64,000 nucleotides of DNA. Source: Brevibacillus panacihumi W25. GTDB lineage: Bacteria > Bacillota > Bacilli > Brevibacillales > Brevibacillaceae. The stretch is from NCBI RefSeq assembly GCF_000503775.1, contig NZ_KI629786.1, positions 479,501 through 543,500 on the forward strand. The letters are read 5' to 3'. A program made the translations under genes and the position numbers. Position 1 is the stretch's first letter, and each line of letters begins with the position of its first letter. The notes under the pieces are model-generated. The model was given only the letters and a program-made list of their open reading frames with translations, ran no database searches and was not told where the DNA came from. This document shows, piece after piece, positions 45,887 through 53,597 of the stretch.

Positions 45887-46727
45887 CTTGTACAAAACGC
45901 CTCTTTTTTCATTAGCTTATCGGATGCTCGGGAGTGTGATGGATGCAGAAGACATTGTACAAGAAGCCTTTCTTGCCTATGATCAGTTGCCCGATTCCTC
46001 TGCGATTCAAAATGAGAGAGCATTTTTATACAAAATCGTTACGAACCGGTGTCTAGACCTTCTCCGATCGTCGGCAAAGAAACGAGAACTGTACGTTGGA
46101 CCATGGCTGCCAGAGCCTCTGATCGAGAAGAATGCTCTGGGAGCAGATCCATCAGATGCGTATTTACAGCACGAATCCATTTCCACGGCGTACCTTTTGC
46201 TTTTGCAGCAACTGAACGCTGTAGAAAGAGCGGTATTCCTGCTCCGCGAGATTTTTCATTATTCGTATGATGAAGTAGCGGAAATGATCGGAAAAAGCAG
46301 TACAAATTGCCGTCAAATCTATCATCGAGCCCAAAAAAGCATTCATTTCGATCCTGATCAGCCCCCTTCGATCTCGATGGCAGAGGAGCAAATAAAGGAG
46401 TTTGTGAACTCGCTCATACAAGGAAATACGAGCAAACTCCTTGAGCTAGTCAGTGAAAATGTGGTTTTCTATTCAGACGGCGGAGGCAAAGTAAGAGCTG
46501 CGCAAATTCCGATCTTTGGCTTTGATAAAGTTATCCATTTGCATCAAAATCTGCTCAGAATGTATGAAGGGAAGTATACTTTTTCGTTCCTTACAGTAAA
46601 CGGGTTGCCGGGGATTGCAATCAAAATGGGTGAAAAAATTCAGTATATCTACTCATTTGCTTTTAACAATAATCAAATCCAAACGATCTATGCCGTATCC
46701 AATCCGGATAAACTACGACATGTCTAA
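45864..46727 (+). CDS. ECF41-family (SigJ-like) sigma factor
   Basis: 287 aa from ATG 45864 with GGAGAGG upstream; it overlaps the oxidoreductase 3' end by 23 bases. Region 2 (LYNLYKTPLFSLAYRMLGSV) and region 4 (LNAVERAVFLLREIFHYSYD, EVAEMIGKSSTNCRQIYHRA) are followed by a SnoaL-like C-terminal extension. The three hallmark ECF41 motifs are present: WLPEP, DGGGK and NPDKL. In this family the fused C-terminal domain replaces an anti-sigma factor. It probably controls the oxidoreductase operon. Confidence 0.92.
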   Translation: MSIETLYNLYKTPLFSLAYRMLGSVMDAEDIVQEAFLAYDQLPDSSAIQNERAFLYKIVTNRCLDLLRSSAKKRELYVGPWLPEPLIEKNALGADPSDAYLQHESISTAYLLLLQQLNAVERAVFLLREIFHYSYDEVAEMIGKSSTNCRQIYHRAQKSIHFDPDQPPSISMAEEQIKEFVNSLIQGNTSKLLELVSENVVFYSDGGGKVRAAQIPIFGFDKVIHLHQNLLRMYEGKYTFSFLTVNGLPGIAIKMGEKIQYIYSFAFNNNQIQTIYAVSNPDKLRHV

Positions 46728-46740
46728 TAATGAATTGCCC

Positions 46741-46805
46741 ACATTCAAAGCTCCTCGTGAAGTCCATGGGCAGTGAAAGCGGTTCGATCCCGCCTGAATA
46801 TCCCA
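46741..46805 (+). other. tRNA-like remnant
   Basis: GCGGTTCGATCCCGC resembles a T arm and is followed by TGAATAT-C-CCA; ACATTCA at 46741-46747 could pair with the 3' arm with one mismatch. The middle part is about 11 bases too short for a normal tRNA and no clear anticodon arm forms. It may be a fragment or chance. Confidence 0.25.
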
Positions 46806-46898
46806 CACGCTTTATTTTCCAATAATTTACTAAATAGGTAATTGACTAACATATTGGAAATTGATAGAATATACAAAATGTAAATGGTGGTGTCCAAA

Positions 46899-47630
46899 TT
46901 GAAAAAAAGTATCTTTTTGCTTCTATCTCTATCACTATTTTCCGTTTCAGCCTTAATCCCAACAAATTATGCACATGCTAATGTTCAAGTTGATCCAACT
47001 TTTGACGAAAAGTCTTTTTATGAAGAGCTACAAATAGACCCAGAGGCTAAAAAAGCTTACCAACAACTAAATGATATTTTTGAATCTAAGGAATTTAAAA
47101 CGATACAAGAAGCACTTAAACAATATGGTGATCTCATTTATTCAGATGAAACTGGTTATCATTTCAAAGAAGGGGCAGAAAAGGAAATTCCAGAAGAAAC
47201 CTATGTTTTGTTAGAAGAAGTCTTTAATTCTGCTAACGAAGAGTTTACAAATGAAGAAAGAAGGACTCTAGAAAACCGAGTAAGTCCCCTGGGTGTAACT
47301 GAGGATTATTATTATGGACACGACGATGATACATATGTATATTCAAACGGTGATTGGGATGTTGGCGAATGGTGGTACTTTAGTGATGACGATACCAGAT
47401 GGCTAGTTGAAAAATTAGCGATTGCTGCTACAATTTCATGGTTTGCAGGAAAAATACTTTCTCTATTCCCAGCAACCAAGGGTTTAGGCTTGTCTCTCGA
47501 AGTTGCATCGGTTCTGTTTGGGCTTGGAGCGACCTATATAGCCAATAAAAATAAAGGTTATGGTATTACGTCCGAATTTACAGCGGAGGAGTTTACATGC
47601 GTGCAAGAACGTATTGAGAAGTATAATTAA
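46899..47630 (+). CDS. Secreted hypothetical protein with hydrophobic C-terminal region
   Basis: 243 aa from TTG 46899, placed after GGTGGTG; an ATG at 46884 is in frame but lacks a site. Signal peptide MKKSIFLLLSLSLFSVSALI ending AHA. The mature protein is acidic (EELQIDPEAKKAYQQLNDIF; GHDDDTYVYSNGDWDVGEWW) and ends with a Gly-rich hydrophobic stretch (VASVLFGLGATYIANKNKGY). Such a layout occurs in some bacteriocin-like or membrane-active proteins, but I do not recognise the family. A terminator, then a small membrane-protein gene, follow. Confidence 0.7.
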   Translation: MKKSIFLLLSLSLFSVSALIPTNYAHANVQVDPTFDEKSFYEELQIDPEAKKAYQQLNDIFESKEFKTIQEALKQYGDLIYSDETGYHFKEGAEKEIPEETYVLLEEVFNSANEEFTNEERRTLENRVSPLGVTEDYYYGHDDDTYVYSNGDWDVGEWWYFSDDDTRWLVEKLAIAATISWFAGKILSLFPATKGLGLSLEVASVLFGLGATYIANKNKGYGITSEFTAEEFTCVQERIEKYN

Positions 47631-47634
47631 AAAA

Positions 47635-47677
47635 CAAAAAACACATGTTGCTAAATTAGATAGCATGTGTTTTTTTA
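47635..47677 (+). terminator. Terminator after the secreted-protein gene
   Basis: AAAAACACATG / CATGTGTTTTT with a following T-run. Confidence 0.85.
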
Positions 47678-47715
47678 ATCCAAAAGAAAATGGCATAATA
47701 AAGGGGGAATTCATA

Positions 47716-47931
47716 TTGAATAGCTTGTTTCCATATTTGGTTTTGAGTCTTATGCTTTTAACATATATATATAGCTTTTTAAAAAAAGTAAGCATATTAA
47801 GAGACATGAATGGGGCCGTTTTAGCATTTCTCATTTATACAATTACAGACCAGCTCTGGTGGCTTAGTCTTATTGTTTTAATAGCTGCCTATATCTTTGC
47901 AATTATACAAACATCCAAAAACGTCCGATGA
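47716..47931 (+). CDS. Small membrane protein
   Basis: 71 aa from TTG 47716 with AAGGGGG upstream. Two or three membrane helices (LFPYLVLSLMLLTYIYSFL; AVLAFLIYTI; WWLSLIVLIAAYIFAII) and a short basic tail. It follows the secreted protein gene at 85 bases, separated by a terminator. It might serve as an immunity or partner protein, but this is a guess from size and position. Confidence 0.55.
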   Translation: MNSLFPYLVLSLMLLTYIYSFLKKVSILRDMNGAVLAFLIYTITDQLWWLSLIVLIAAYIFAIIQTSKNVR

Positions 47932-47990
47932 TAGCTCGAGACCAAACTACCAACCAATAGGAGGCCCGATAATACACATTATGTAAAGTA

Positions 47991-48020
47991 ACGTCCGAGT
48001 CCTCATTTTCGGGCGTTTTT
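47991..48020 (+). terminator. Terminator of the ACGTCCGA type
   Basis: ACGTCCGA / TCGGGCGT followed by T4. A near copy (AGTAACGTTCGA...TCGGGCGTTTTTT) is at 55404-55433. Confidence 0.7.
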
Positions 48021-48245
48021 CGTCGTTTTCAGCGATTACCGATTTTCGATCCATCCCATTTGTCCACGTAGAGAAGACAAACTGTCCTTTTCCTCCAAAA
48101 AACACGATCTCGCTCTTCCTCTGGTTTTCTCTTTGTTCGGATTCCACGAAAAAATGCACGATGCAGCTCGTTGGCCAACCAGAAATGCAGCCATTAAATC
48201 CGAATGATTTTTTGAGCATCGGGCTTACTTGTATGCACCACTACG

Positions 48246-48280
48246 AAAATCCCGCACTAGCGAAAGTGCGGGATTTTAAT
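48246..48280. terminator. Bidirectional terminator downstream of nagZ
   Basis: AAAATCCCGCACT / AGTGCGGGATTTT, 13-bp perfect stem with A- and T-rich flanks. It serves nagZ on the reverse strand. Confidence 0.85.
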
Positions 48281-48310
48281 CGTTGATTATTTTTTGAGAC
48301 GTTTAGCTTT

Positions 48311-49534
48311 CTATTTTTTTCGATAGGTGTCTATCGCCTTGCTGATCCGTTCATTAAGTAACGTCAAATCAGGGGGATCGACCGGCTTGTCCTCCAGATT
48401 GAACTTGGTTTTCAGCTGCAGAATTCTCCGGACGCTTTCGTCAATCCTCTCTTCGGAAAGCGTGCCATCCGCTACGCTTTGCTTCAGGGCGGCAATCACT
48501 TCATCCACATTAGAGTATTCATGGGCAATGAGAACAATATCGGTCCCCGCTTGCACTGACAGAACAGATGCCTCCCCGATTCCATACTGGTTCGCAATCG
48601 CTCCCATGGTCAGGTCGTCCGTCAAGATGACGCCCTCGAAACCCAGCTTATCTCGTAATTGGCCCGTCACTACCGCCGGCGATAAGGAAGAGGGATACTG
48701 CTCATCGATTTGCGGAAACAAAATATGGGCCACCATAACAGCGTCGGCGCCTTCCTCAATGGCACGGACGAAAGGCTGCCACTCCAGTTGGGTTAAATCC
48801 TTCTCGCTCTTATGAATAACCGGCAGATCCAGATGGGAATCCGTCTCGGTATCTCCGTGTCCCGGAAAATGCTTCACGACCGGGATGACACCGGTCTGCT
48901 TCATTTGCTTCATAACTGCTATGCCCAAGGAGGATACGATGTCGGCAGTCGATCCAAATGAGCGGTCTCCGATAACCGGGTTCTTCGGGTTGCTGTGAAT
49001 ATCGAGCACCGGAGCAAAGTTCATGTTCAAGCCCATTCCCTTTACCTCTTCTCCAAGGATAGCGCCGATCTCTCCGGCCGCTTCCTGGCTGTTCCATTGC
49101 CCGCCTTCCTGATCTACAGAAAGCAGCAGTGGGACAGAATGGATCTCGTTCCATTGCTTGAGCTGGTTTGTAAAACGAACGACCGATGCCGGATCGGCCA
49201 GGTTGTTTTTATAAAAGATAATCCCTCCGACATGCTGTTCCTTAATCAATCTTTCGTCCTCGGCTGAGGCAGAAGTACCTTGTACACCGGCAATGATCAT
49301 CTGCCCGATTTTCTCCTCCAGCGTCATCTTGTCTATTTTTTCACGAATCGCATCCTTCTCCACGATAGGTGCGGATGGACTCGGAGATGGCTCGGAACTC
49401 GCTTCAGGCGCAGGAACAGCCGAAACGGGAGGGGATGGATTGGTTGGAGAGGTCGGTTGGTTTCCAGAACACCCGGATAGAACCCCGATGATTAACATCG
49501 ACCATAAACCTGCCAGCATAGACAGCTTCTTCAT
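48311..49534 (-). CDS. nagZ: Lipoprotein beta-N-acetylhexosaminidase (GH3, NagZ family)
   Basis: 407 aa from ATG 49534 on the reverse strand with AGGTGAT upstream. Lipoprotein signal (MKKLSMLAGLWSMLIIGVLS, then GC with the lipobox Cys), a Pro/Ser-rich linker, and the GH3 domain with LLLSVDQEGG, MNFAPVLDIHSNPKNP, the family signature KHFPGHGDTETDSHLDLP (catalytic His/Asp dyad) and the nucleophile Asp in GVILTDDLTMGA. It removes N-acetylglucosamine from muropeptides outside the cell in wall recycling. The two-domain long form of Bacillus is longer; this one is the short form. Confidence 0.93.
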   Translation of the reverse strand: MKKLSMLAGLWSMLIIGVLSGCSGNQPTSPTNPSPPVSAVPAPEASSEPSPSPSAPIVEKDAIREKIDKMTLEEKIGQMIIAGVQGTSASAEDERLIKEQHVGGIIFYKNNLADPASVVRFTNQLKQWNEIHSVPLLLSVDQEGGQWNSQEAAGEIGAILGEEVKGMGLNMNFAPVLDIHSNPKNPVIGDRSFGSTADIVSSLGIAVMKQMKQTGVIPVVKHFPGHGDTETDSHLDLPVIHKSEKDLTQLEWQPFVRAIEEGADAVMVAHILFPQIDEQYPSSLSPAVVTGQLRDKLGFEGVILTDDLTMGAIANQYGIGEASVLSVQAGTDIVLIAHEYSNVDEVIAALKQSVADGTLSEERIDESVRRILQLKTKFNLEDKPVDPPDLTLLNERISKAIDTYRKK

Positions 49535-49809
49535 GTTGTATATCACCTGCTTGCCTACATGTATTTGTTTATCATACCATTTTTCGTACTTACAGGGGGT
49601 TGCCTATCAAATGCGGGATTTATCCACCGCAACAGGAATAACATCCTCCTTATCGTATAATCCGTGTTTGACGAAGCGCTGAAGTAAAAGCACGAAACCC
49701 CAGAAGGAAAAGCAGGAAGATTTGGATTCTTTTACAGTTATATCGTATTGTAGTATTATGGAAGTAAAATTTACCAAATCGATAAGGCTTGGCTTATAAG
49801 GGGAACAGC

Positions 49810-50056
49810 ATGAAAGCGATCTTAATTGACGATGAACAGTTGGCGTTAAACTATTTGGAGCATCAGTTAGTTCATATCGCAGATGTCGAAATTATTGGCA
49901 AATTTACGGATCCCATGGTCGGCAAGCGAGCCATTGAAAAAAATGAGATTGATATTGTTTTTTTGGATATTCAAATCCCAAAGCTGAACGGCATTGAGTT
50001 GGCGGAACAGCTTTTGGAAATGAAGCCTCAATTACAGATAGTATTCGTAACCGCGA
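49810..50056 (+). pseudogene. LytTR-type response regulator, receiver-domain remnant
   Basis: ATG 49810 after AAGGGGAA. The sequence MKAILIDDEQLALNYLEHQL, then VFLDIQIPKLNGIELAEQLL and IVFVTA is the receiver domain of LytTR-family regulators (Asp in FLDIQ). At about 50056 it joins unrelated coding sequence, so the last receiver segment (with the conserved Lys) and the LytTR DNA-binding domain are missing. The fused frame ends at 50151. The break point gives a clean gene-to-gene deletion junction. Confidence 0.7.
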
Positions 50057-50558
50057 TGTATATGGTCGCGGGCATGCGAAGTTTTACCAGGAAGTCTGGG
50101 TGCCGATGCAAGATGGAAAGATCGTTCCGGAATATGAAGGAGAAAAAGTAAGTCGCCTGTCTGTGATTCGCCGTTATGCGGAAGGCAAAAGACATGTGGT
50201 GAATGGCTTATTCAAGGGCGTATATGTGGAGAACGGTGCCGTAGCAACCTCCTGGCCTGCTCCAATCCCATACTTTGTAGTAGTTGGACAGGAAAGCGAG
50301 GAAATGTGCTACTGCGCAAAAGAGGTTGATCAATACTCAGGCGCCTGCATTGTCACGGATGGCAAAACGAATAAGAATGTTATGCCTATTGAAATCTACG
50401 GCATGATGACCAATATGACAGTGAAAGAATTAACCTCTAGTGCCAGGGCAATTGATGCTGCTTTGGAGGAATTGGGCAACCACAACGAAGGTGAACCGGT
50501 AGTAAACAAGCTTTTAAGCCTGTTTATTTCTCTGCACCGTTTCCGTTTCATGGAGTAA
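50055..50558 (+). pseudogene. Adenine-deaminase-like amidohydrolase, C-terminal fragment
   Basis: The frame containing DVYGRGHAKFYQEVW, LSVIRRYAEGKRHVVNGLFK, GAVATSWPAPIPYFVVVGQ, GACIVTDGKTNKN, PIEIYGMM resembles the C-terminal domain of the Ade/YerA adenine deaminase family (ATSWxAPxPYF, GACV, LPIxGMM). The catalytic barrel is missing and the fragment begins at the fusion with the receiver remnant. Family assignment is by pattern only. Confidence 0.4.
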
Positions 50559-50701
50559 TCCCCCCGAATATAGGAAAGGTGCTCCAAGTCTTTGCTGGAG
50601 CACACTTCCTGAAGTCTATTGCATACAAGTCTCAGCATGATCTACAGATCGGTGGTTTTCTCGGTTGGCCCATACATTTTATTGAGAAAGAGGGACGGTA
50701 T

Positions 50702-51403
50702 ATGCAACATAGCGGCGAGGCAATGGAACTGCAAAGCAATAGCAGTTTAACCAAGAGGTGGATCATTTATATTATCGGCATTTATATACTTACTCTTGGT
50801 ATTAGCTTGGCAATCAGGGCTGGAATTGGAATATCGCCCCAGAGCAGTCTTACTCGGACGATGACTGTGATCTATCCCGAATTAACGCAAGGAACCTACT
50901 CCTTCTTGTTGGAACTCATCATGTTATTTTTAGCATACCTGGTCCTGCCAAAAGATTTTAAATGGAAGTAGTTCGCCGGATTAATCCCGGCCTTAGTGTT
51001 AAGCGTGTTTTTGGACCTGAATCTACTGCTTACCAGTTTCATTAAACTGGAATTGTATTATACAAAAGTCATGCTTCTCGTTGTCGCGGATGCCGCTCTA
51101 GCCTACGGTTTATTTCTCATGATTCGAGCCAACCTCGTTCTGATCCCGGTTGATTTGTTTGTGAATACGGTGTTTAAAAGAACAAAAAGAAAATGGGGGA
51201 ATATTAAAACGGTTTTCGATTGTTCCTTGCTTGTGATAGCAGCGTCCATCGGTCTGATTTTCTTGAGTGAGATCATGTTTATTCGTGAAGGCACCATTAT
51301 TAATGCGATATTGGTTGGACAATATATTAAATTGTATTCCTATCTATATAAGAAAGCACAGACTCGAATAATTGGGGGAGATCCGACCATCATCAATCGG
51401 TAA
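50702..51403 (+). pseudogene. YczE/YitT-like membrane protein with in-frame nonsense codon
   Basis: ATG 50702 has AGAGGGA upstream. About six membrane helices (WIIYIIGIYILTLGISLAIR; VMLLVVADAALAYGLFLMIR). A TAG at 50969-50971 interrupts the frame after DFKWK, and the same frame continues FAGLIPALVLSVFLDLNLLL to 51403. A CAG-to-TAG change explains it. Restored length 233 aa, as expected for the family. Function of the family is unclear. Confidence 0.75.
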
Positions 51404-51460
51404 TGTTAACCTTTAGCGGTCGAAATTGGTTACAATAAATGGTATTTTGTTCTATCTTCA

Positions 51461-51505
51461 GCACCAAGTTGTTCCTATGGAACGGCTTGGTGTGCCGTTT
51501 TTTCA
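51461..51505 (+). terminator. Terminator after the yczE-like gene
   Basis: GCACCAAG / CTTGGTGTGC hairpin with inner GTTCC/GGAAC pairing, then CCGTTTTTT. Confidence 0.75.
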
Positions 51506-51591
51506 CCCCTTAATTCAATCCCCCTATCATTCCTCTCATTTACCGTCTCTTAATCGCAAATTACTATCAGTAATCGTTTTAATTAGCAAAT

Positions 51592-51632
51592 AATAGTGAT
51601 ACACTATAGTTGTAATAGTGATACACTATAGT
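51592..51632 (+). promoter_or_regulatory. Tandem 19-bp palindromic repeats, probable operator of mqo
   Basis: AATAGTGATACACTATAGT occurs twice (51592-51610, 51614-51632), spaced 22 bp, i.e. two helix turns. Each contains the palindrome ATAGTG-ATA-CACTAT. This is the layout of GntR- or TetR-type operators. The regulator is not in the window as far as I can tell. Confidence 0.65.
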
Positions 51633-51730
51633 CAAGTTACAATTTATCAAGAAAAGGTGTGTACTACAGGTCGCACCAAGCAGGAGCGCCTACATCTTTT
51701 CTTCAAATATGAGCGAGGTAGGACGGTAAA

Positions 51731-53233
51731 ATGAGTGACAGACAAACCGAAACAGACGTTATTTTGATTGGTGCCGGAATCATGAGTGCGACTTTGGGTA
51801 CGCTGCTGAAGGAGTTAGTACCGGACTGGAACATTACAGTCTTTGAGAAACTCGCAACCGCAGGGGAAGAAAGTTCCAACGAATGGAATAATGCGGGTAC
51901 GGGACATTCAGCACTGTGCGAGCTAAACTACACCGTCGAAAAACCGGACGGAACCGTAGATATTAGCAAAGCTATTAAAATCAATGAAGAGTTTCAGGTT
52001 TCAAAGCAGTTCTGGTCTTATCTTGTAAACAGCAATCTCATTCGCAATCCGCAGGACTTTATCAGGCCATTGCCTCATTTGAGTCTCGTGCAAGGCGAAA
52101 AGAATGTAACGTTTTTGAAAAATCGTTATGAAGCGCTGTCCAACAATCCTCTGTTTCAAGGGATGGAATTCTCCGATGACCCGAAAAAACTGATGGAATG
52201 GATTCCGCTCATCATGAATGGCCGCAATTCGAACGAAGCGATCGCGGCAACAAGAATCGAATCCGGAACAGATGTCAACTTTGGTGCTTTGACACGCATG
52301 CTGTTTGACCACCTGAAGGACAAGAACGTCGATGTAAAATACAAGCACAGCGTGGAAGATATCAAACGCACCAGCGACGGCTTGTGGGAATTGAAAGTGT
52401 GGAACATGGATACGGGCAACATCGAACGCCATACGGCGAAATTCGTCTTTATCGGCGGCGGTGGAGGAAGCTTGCCTTTGCTGCAAAAGTCCGGTATTCC
52501 AGAAGGAAAGCATATCGGAGGATTCCCGGTAAGCGGACTGTTCATGGTATGTACGAATCCGGAAGTGATCGAGCAGCATCATGCAAAAGTATACGGCAAA
52601 GCCAAGGTTGGCGCTCCGCCGATGTCTGTTCCGCATCTTGACACCAGATTTATCGACAATAAAAAAACATTGCTCTTTGGACCGTTTGCGGGCTTCTCTC
52701 CGAAGTTCTTAAAAACCGGTTCTATGTTTGATTTGCTCGGTTCCGTAAAGCCGGATAATGTCTTTACGATGTTGGCCGCAGGGGCAAAAAACGTTCCATT
52801 GACAAAATACCTGATCCAGCAAGTTATGCTTTCGAAAGAGCAACGGATGGAAGAGCTGCGCGAGTTTATCCCGAACGCCAAAAGCGAGGATTGGGATATC
52901 GTGGTAGCCGGCCAACGTGTGCAAGTGATCAAAGATACGGAGGCAGGCGGCAAAGGAACGCTTCAGTTTGGTACGGAAGTCATTAGTGCCGCTGATGGCT
53001 CGATCGCCGCATTGCTTGGTGCATCTCCTGGTGCGTCTACCGCCGTTTCCGTCATGCTTGAGTTAATCAAAAAATGTTTCCCAGAGCAAATCCAAGAATG
53101 GGAACCGAAAATCAAAGAAATGATTCCTTCTTATGGCGTGTCTTTATTGAAAAACCCAGAGCTTATAGAGGAAATTCATACGTCAACTGGGCGGGCGCTT
53201 GGTCTATCCAGTCCAGAATTGGCCCTCGTCTAG
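51731..53233 (+). CDS. mqo: Malate:quinone oxidoreductase
   Basis: 500 aa from ATG 51731 with GAGGTAGGA upstream. FAD motif [75 protein letters not shown] and the C-terminal [15 protein letters not shown]. All Mqo signatures are present. It is a membrane-associated flavoprotein that oxidises malate to oxaloacetate and reduces quinone. It is monocistronic, with its own terminator and upstream operator repeats. Confidence 0.97.
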   Translation: MSDRQTETDVILIGAGIMSATLGTLLKELVPDWNITVFEKLATAGEESSNEWNNAGTGHSALCELNYTVEKPDGTVDISKAIKINEEFQVSKQFWSYLVNSNLIRNPQDFIRPLPHLSLVQGEKNVTFLKNRYEALSNNPLFQGMEFSDDPKKLMEWIPLIMNGRNSNEAIAATRIESGTDVNFGALTRMLFDHLKDKNVDVKYKHSVEDIKRTSDGLWELKVWNMDTGNIERHTAKFVFIGGGGGSLPLLQKSGIPEGKHIGGFPVSGLFMVCTNPEVIEQHHAKVYGKAKVGAPPMSVPHLDTRFIDNKKTLLFGPFAGFSPKFLKTGSMFDLLGSVKPDNVFTMLAAGAKNVPLTKYLIQQVMLSKEQRMEELREFIPNAKSEDWDIVVAGQRVQVIKDTEAGGKGTLQFGTEVISAADGSIAALLGASPGASTAVSVMLELIKKCFPEQIQEWEPKIKEMIPSYGVSLLKNPELIEEIHTSTGRALGLSSPELALV

Positions 53234-53250
53234 CAGGTAGAACAAATTAG

Positions 53251-53297
53251 CGGTCTTCGTCCCGAATTACAGGGGGCGAAGACCGTTTTTGTTTTTT
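53251..53297 (+). terminator. Terminator after mqo
   Basis: CGGTCTTCG / CGAAGACCG with a long T-rich tail. Confidence 0.9.
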
Positions 53298-53597
53298 CTG
53301 CAACCCTTACACTCCAGGCTAACTCATGGTCTAATTATTCAAATGGTGGCAACTCGGCCCTTTTGAGACAAACCCGTTTAAAGTCGATAGTAAGCAGATA
53401 ATTGCTATCGCTCTCTCATAGAAATAAACCATTGTTGAATCCTCAAACTTCCCCATCGGTACCCCTCTAGGGATTAAAGACTACAAATAAGAATTCTTTA
53501 GTCTAAAATAGGACAAAACACCCGCAAAAGACTGTGAAAGCGTTACCAAAAACTATATAATAATACATAATTTTGAATGAAAGTGAGGGTGTCCAAA
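53298..53597. other. Intergenic region upstream of the Mrr-type gene
   Basis: About 300 AT-rich bases. I see no ORF or clear promoter. Confidence 0.4.

Larger units (their letters stand above)
47932..48310. other. Intergenic region with two terminators
   Basis: No gene supported. A hairpin at 47991-48020 and one at 48246-48280 are listed separately. A reverse-strand frame (47947-48219) has no ribosome-binding site and no family resemblance. Confidence 0.5.
51404..51730 (+). other. Intergenic region upstream of mqo
   Basis: Contains the terminator at 51461-51505 and the tandem operator at 51592-51632. TATAGT in each repeat could serve as a -10. No ORF is supported. Confidence 0.5.

Noticed and set aside
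47947..48219. 90-aa reverse-strand ORF
   Set aside because: No ribosome-binding site, no family resemblance, and it overlaps a terminator.
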